Shown here piece by piece: positions 59,733-64,000 of a DNA stretch of 64,000 bases. The translations under genes were made by a program, and so were the position numbers. Source of the stretch: Catenaria anguillulae PL171 (lineage: Eukaryota > Blastocladiomycota > Blastocladiomycetes > Blastocladiales > Catenariaceae); assembly GCA_002102555.1 (NCBI GenBank), contig MCFL01000047.1, positions 62,001 through 126,000 of the forward strand. The letters run 5' to 3'. Below the pieces are notes generated by a model that saw only the letters and a program-made list of their open reading frames with translations, ran no database searches and was not told the DNA's origin. Positions within the stretch are counted from its first letter, which is position 1, and each line of letters starts with the position of its first letter.

Positions 59733-60105
59733 TTATTCCATACACATTTCGAGCATGAGCTGACATGCAACACACGGGGCCAGCGCGGTAATGAGGCCGC
59801 CTCGCTTTTGTATTGAGCGAAGCCAATCCTCCACACCAAAGCTGCCGTCTTTTCCGATTGGCAGACTGACCATGCCATCCCGAATTTGTACATCTCCCCC
59901 GACTTGGAACGACACCATAGTTGCACGGAACGCATTATCTGGGACTGAGTTGCCAAAAGGCCACTGGCGGTTCTTCTGCCGCCCAACATGATCGATCCAT
60001 GTTTCATTCCCGCTTCCCCTGACTCTGGCGGAATAAAGGAAGAAGTCAAGCACAGGGCAAATGGCAGTCCTGATGGCTGCATGACTGCGTTGACGTGATT
60101 TAGTT
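59733..60105 (-). CDS. C-terminal exon of an unidentified gene
   Basis: A minus-strand frame ending at 59733 is protein-like with no repeats: AIRTAICPVLDFFLYSARVR, then NETWIDHVGRQKNRQWPFGN, then VSFQVGGDVQIRDGMVSLPI and GKDGSFGVEDWLRSIQKRGG, ending LAPCVACQLMLEMCME. A plausible acceptor (CATGCAG) lies just upstream at about 60085. Upstream exons were not identified; minus-strand sequence around 60680-61040 is also partly protein-like (VHCGKRLDWFSNKHRAAMHG), but in-frame joins are not clear. Function unknown. Confidence 0.4.
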
Positions 60106-61201
60106 CATACGTGATCTGACGGATTCGGGTCGGTATCGGTCCGATGGTTAGGATGATGCAATGTGCCGTTGACAAGGAGTCATACGCACAAACGGTCCGT
60201 CTGTCCGTTACGTAAATATGTACTGTAACAATGGACCGGACCGAGCGAATGAGCATTCTTCCTGATGAACGGTCTGCGGGAGCAGACTGACACATGTGGT
60301 AAATACCTGCGTCACCATCGATGCGATTTGCAATTAAGCATTGTTCAAGTGTGGCGGTCGGCAGCGGCAAGAACCACAGTTGCCCGAGGGGAAAAATACA
60401 CCGACGATCTGCGAGATATCGTGTCAATAGGTATGTGTGTAGCGGCAAGAAGCAACGGCCGATCCGGAGTCCTGACGTGTATGGGGAGTGGTGGGCGTCG
60501 AATGGCATTGCGTCCTCTTGAACCCTGGTTCAAATGGTTGCGAGCAATGTGGCGGGTGGGAAACAAGCATAGACAGGAACGAGGGACCCAGAGATGGCGA
60601 GTGAATTTGTGCGCCTTGCGTTCTCCATGATAAGTTCTAAAGCCTCTTGGGCGTCTCGAAGATTGACGCCTGTCCCCGCTCATGGACACACCACCGTCGA
60701 GGTACCGGTCCTGCCGGTGGCATCCAGTACGACGGTCAGCCTGAGGTCCAAGGCACCGACGTCGAGCAATGAGTGCGCGCAGGTGCATGCAATGGTGTGG
60801 CGTGCGTGCCGCGACCAGATTGCATCAATCGGTGTTGAATCCGATCGGCACATGACGAGATGGCAACCTGAAACGCAATCACAGGCTGGGGAGATTGAGC
60901 CTTGTTTGCGGCACGAACACAACTGGTCGCCGTGCATTGCGGCAAACCCATGCATTGCGGCACGGTGCTTGTTCGAGAACCAATCGAGTCGCTTGCCGCA
61001 ATGCACTGTGCCAGCTAGGACTTTGAGCTCAACTTGCACAAGACTTGCTTATAAGCCCGATACCGTCGCTCGGAGCCTTGGCCCAAATGGACATGCCATG
61101 CCCAGTGACATTCTTAATTCGCTCACGCCCTCCTATACCGCATTCCGCACCGTACCGCTGTCTCACTGATCGATCATCCGTCCAACCAACCATCCGCCAC
61201 A
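60106..61201. other. Largely unassigned region upstream of zinc-finger gene
   Basis: Contains a perfect 14-bp inverted repeat (60932-61006) and perhaps exons of the unidentified minus-strand gene ending at 59733. The promoter of the zinc-finger gene should lie at the right end (about 61050-61200). Plus-strand open frames here look like shadows. Confidence 0.35.
60932..61006. repeat. Perfect 14-bp inverted repeat with a third partial copy
   Basis: GTGCATTGCGGCAA at 60932-60945 is the exact reverse complement of TTGCCGCAATGCAC at 60993-61006. A third, direct copy of TGCATTGCGGCA lies between them at 60951-60962. It could form a hairpin or be a set of binding sites; it sits about 200 bp upstream of the zinc-finger gene start. 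Confidence 0.8.
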
Positions 61202-62815
61202 ATGCTTGCAGCTTCCAACCTGATCCAAATGCAACATCCTCAATCACAATCGCCGCCGCCAACGGCACCAGCGCATGCTGCCGTCATCGCAACAGCTGCA
61301 CCTATCACGTCAACTCGTGTTGCCCGCGCTATTGCCGAGCTCAACACAAAATACCCTACCCATCGGTTCTCTGCCAAGCCCGACGGTGGCCTCGTCATTG
61401 ATGAGATTGCTACCGGTGAGCGTGCCACGAGCTGTCCTGATCCCGAATGCGCTCGAGTCTTGTACGTGATCTGGTTGAGTTGTTCGCACTTGAAAACGCG
61501 CGTCACTCACACTTGACTCTATCATCCTCACAGTGCCTACAAGCGCAGCAACTGTGTCTCGCGCCACGTCCAAACCGAACATGCTCCCGACACGCTCCCC
61601 TTTGTATGCTGCTCGCCTTGCACCTCGCGCACCAACCGCCGCGACCACTTTGTCGCACATCTCGCTCGCAAAAAGGCCCAATGCGCGGCCGCAATTCTCG
61701 CCCGGTGGAACGAGAGCGACATTGACTTGATGATGAAGCTCGTGTACCCAAACGCCGCCAGGCAAGGGTACGGCGCGTGGCGCCAGGCGCTCGTGCACGA
61801 CACCAACCCGGAGCACTTGGAAGCGCAATTGCGCAAGCTGGGCATGTCGATTAACGATGTTTTGGGCCAGGCGGAGACTCCCTCTGTGACTCCGAGTGCA
61901 ACTCCCATCATCGGCACTTCGGCCGCGGCCGCGTCCGGCATGTTGCCACCCATGCCCGTGTCACCGTTGACGCACGCTGTGCCCGTGTCGATGCCGTCCA
62001 CGTCCATGTCCGCTCCGTTCGCCCCGGCACCTGGAAGTAACAACAACAACTTTCTTGTCCCCGATTGGGCCACGCTGACGCCGCCTCCGCCGCCGCCCGC
62101 TGTGTTCATGTCCGACATGCCCATGCACTCGTCGTCGTACCAGCCGCAATTCTCACACCCCCAGGCCCAGTTCCCGGCGCTCGCATCAACCGCCTGGGAA
62201 TCATGGCCGCCCGCGCCTGCTCCGGCCCCTACCCAGCACGCATTCCACCACCAACCCATGCTCGCACCCCATGCAGCGCCTCTTTCTTCGCCCATGATCC
62301 CGACCGCGCCTGCCGCTGGATCCATGACGCCCGACCCGCAGCTCCCCGCATTCGCCCGCTTCGACTTTGACCCGTCGCCATTCCTTAGTGCCCAAGGCAC
62401 CGGCATCGGCGCGCTCCCAAGTCCCGCCACAAGTCCCATGACGCTTGCGTCGTCGGCAGCCATGCCCATGGGTGCACCCACGCCCACGCCGACGCCCATG
62501 GCAACAAGCGTGGCTGTCAACGTCAACGGGCTCATGTCGCCCACGGTCCCTGTGGCGCCAACGTCAAGGAAGCGGTCGCGGTCCGCAGCGCAGGTGGACG
62601 AGTCGGTGAGCGATTACGATGCGCTCTTGTTTGGATATGCGCCTGCGTCGTCGCATCGCGCCGCCTCGCATTTGCAGTCGGGAAACGGGGATAGCACCGA
62701 AAGGCAGCACAAGCGATTTCGTGTGAGCGGCAGCACCAGCAACGACGCAGGGTGGTTGCAGTTGCCGTCGCCCGTGCTAGCGCCCGTGGCTTTGGTGCAG
62801 GGCGAGTCGTACTAA
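61202..62815 (+). CDS. Zinc-finger protein with long Pro/Ala/Met-rich tail
   Basis: Exons 61202-61461 and 61534-62815 (72-bp GT-AG intron) encode 513 residues. After a disordered start, residues about 75-140 hold a C2H2-like module: CPDPECARV, then YKRSNCVSRHVQTEH, then FVCCSPCTSRTNRRDHFVAH followed by CAAA. The Cys and His spacing fits two degenerate C2H2 fingers, the first with a Cys-x4-Cys start. The basic/helical block after it includes RWNESDIDLMMKLVYPNAAR and GYGAWRQALVHDTNPEHLEA. The remaining about 330 residues are Pro, Ala, Met and Ser-rich, like an activation domain, with a basic nuclear-localisation-type patch (SRKRSRSAAQ) near residue 435 and RQHKRFRVSG near the end. Probably a transcription factor; target unknown. 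ATG at 61202 (CACAATGC) is the first in frame. Confidence 0.82.
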
Positions 62816-63635
62816 TTGTCGAGTTGGAGCGTGAGTGATTAATCGATTCCCATGATTTTTTGACTCTTGTATTAATACATGTACACACTCTTGGTCTCTT
62901 TGTTGGTTACCCCACTTTTTTTGCATGAATATCATACATCTTTGCAGTTTGACAATCTTGTTTCTTGGTCCAGTCTGAGTTTGAGCGAGAAACGACCATG
63001 CAATGGGCTTCGAACGACCAATATTTCCACTCCTTCACAGTTTTGGACATTGGAACTTGTCAGTCTTGTTGAGTGTCCAGAGAGAACGGAACCGCTCGCC
63101 AGTCCGCGCACATGACCAGTACGTTCAAAAAACGACGGGAAAGCCGTATAGAAACTGTGTGTGACATCAATATCGTCCGCTCGCCGCAAAGCTGACACAA
63201 TTTGGCCAGAGCATCATACGATCGGGCTGCACGTTGGTGCCAGAAGGGAGCCATGAAACGGCACGCGTCTGGCGGATCAGCACAGGTGCAAACAGCCCGC
63301 CGATCCAAATTGCGATGTGTTCCCAACCTCGCAACCACCCGCCGGCGCGGCCTGGGGCGGTTGGGGCGTGCCAACTTGTTTGCGTTTCGGGTGGTCCTTG
63401 GCTCCCAATTGCAAATCACCAACCCCAGCATGAGCATGACGCTTGCAGACCAGCCGATCCAAAAGGTTTCCCGTCACCGGCGCCATGGCCTGCCCCGCTC
63501 TCTTTGAAGGCGACTCGTCCATGAATGCCCCCCCGTCCGTGTCCATCTTCATAAAGGCCGCGACGACTTGCTCTCGATTCTCAGCTTGAGACTTGATCCG
63601 CCGCCTCTTGCGTCACCGAGTCGATTTCGCCCAGC
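62816..63635. other. Intergenic region; possible small minus-strand membrane-protein gene
   Basis: Divergent promoter space for the desaturase. On the minus strand, from an ATG at 63552 (MKMDTDGGAFMDESPSKRAG), coding-like sequence may join in another frame to FWIGWSASVMLMLGLVICNW, a good single membrane helix, and a basic tail (RPNRPRPRRRVV) near 63350. No intron joins the two frames cleanly, and there is a seven-base C run at 63526-63532, so this remains a suggestion. Confidence 0.3.
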
Positions 63636-64000
63636 ATGCCCGCCAAGCTCAACCCGGCGTCCAAGCCGTCACCCGCGTCCGCCCGGGACCTGCCGTCCAC
63701 GGGCCGTCTCATTACCACTGCGGAACTCGCAACCCACAACACGCCCGCGTCCTGCTGGCTTGCCGTCCGTGGCAAAGTCTACGACGTGACGTCTTTTCTG
63801 GACCGCCACCCGGGCGGCCGCGACCTGCTCTTGTTTGCTGCCGGCCGCGACGCGACCCAAGTGTTTGAAACCTACCATCAGTTCAAGGTCCAGGGCACAC
63901 TGCCAAAGTACCTGATTGGCGACTTGGCAGACAATGAGCTGCCCGTGTTCCCCGCACCGTCGCCCTTTTTTGTGGCCGTCAAGGAGCGCGTGTACGAGCA
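63636..64000 (+). CDS. Cytochrome-b5-fused front-end (delta-5-type) fatty acid desaturase, N-terminal part
   Basis: Starts at the ATG at 63636 (CAGCATGC) and runs off the right edge with no stop, giving 121 residues. After a Ser/Pro-rich leader, residues about 28-100 form a cytochrome b5 domain: TTAELATHNTPASCWLAVRG, then KVYDVTSFLDRHPGG, with the haem-ligating His in HPGG and the second ligand in VFETYHQF. After it, LPKYLIGDLADNELPVFPAP matches the linker of front-end desaturases, especially delta-5 types, which have an NELPIFP-like sequence. The desaturase domain with its His boxes lies outside the window. Such enzymes act in the ER to make polyunsaturated fatty acids such as arachidonate. 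Fusion to another b5-dependent enzyme cannot be excluded. Confidence 0.8.
   Translation, partial: MPAKLNPASKPSPASARDLPSTGRLITTAELATHNTPASCWLAVRGKVYDVTSFLDRHPGGRDLLLFAAGRDATQVFETYHQFKVQGTLPKYLIGDLADNELPVFPAPSPFFVAVKERVYE

Noticed and set aside
59603-60508. Minus-strand open frame of about 300 codons
   Set aside because: No proper ATG context. It overlaps, in another frame, the more protein-like exon ending at 59733 and reads as random sequence.
1-64000. CRISPR arrays, bacterial operons, rRNA genes, phage or viral genes
   Set aside because: None seen; gene structure is eukaryotic throughout.

Overview
The window is eukaryotic, GC-rich and gene-dense. Most genes are interrupted by short GT-AG introns, mostly about 45-110 bp, and nothing looks bacterial (no operons, no Shine-Dalgarno sites). 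The gene content suggests a zoosporic, early-diverging fungus, most likely Blastocladiomycota: half-size ABCA transporters, an OPT oligopeptide transporter, an ankyrin-like protein built from tryptophan-rich 'LDWW' repeats, a rhodopsin-type GPCR and a front-end fatty-acid desaturase. The taxon is an inference from gene content and was not tested by any search.

Layout. 1-6.6 kb: two divergent half-size ABCA transporters (the left one runs off the window). 6.8-7.3 kb: a probable small multi-exon gene, unidentified. 8.1-17.5 kb: a very large minus-strand gene resembling SZT2, the scaffold of the KICSTOR complex that brings GATOR1 to lysosomes in animals. 18.0-18.8 kb: mitochondrial ribosomal protein uL22m. 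19.1-20.6 kb: a Cys-motif, low-complexity protein. 20.6-23.7 kb: gene-poor, with microsatellites. 23.7-25.0 kb: a secreted repeat protein rich in TPC and YGYG units. 26.3-28.2 kb: a protein with an internally duplicated, unrecognised 47-residue motif. 28.8-30.6 kb: a class A-like GPCR. 32.4-34.1 kb: a DCAF5-like WD40 protein. 34.6-38.8 kb: a plasma-membrane-type Ca2+-ATPase. 39.2-42.6 kb: an OPT transporter. 44.3-48.8 kb: a Pro/Gln/Gly-rich protein, the LDWW ankyrin protein and an unresolved basic protein. 51.0-52.3 kb: a ZIP zinc transporter. 54.2-56.1 kb: an unidentified conserved-looking protein. 56.2-59.5 kb: exocyst subunit Sec5. 61.2-62.8 kb: a zinc-finger protein. 63.6 kb to the right edge: a cytochrome-b5-fused front-end desaturase (partial).

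Together these are housekeeping membrane and trafficking genes (lipid, Ca2+, Zn2+ and peptide transport, exocytosis) plus nutrient and environmental sensing candidates (SZT2-like, GPCR). There is no sign of a gene cluster acting as one pathway. Several genes (Sec5, ZIP, WD40, ankyrin) can be read through only if single bases are added or removed next to G/C runs. I take these as probable sequencing errors rather than biology. Exon boundaries below were placed by eye and are predictions.
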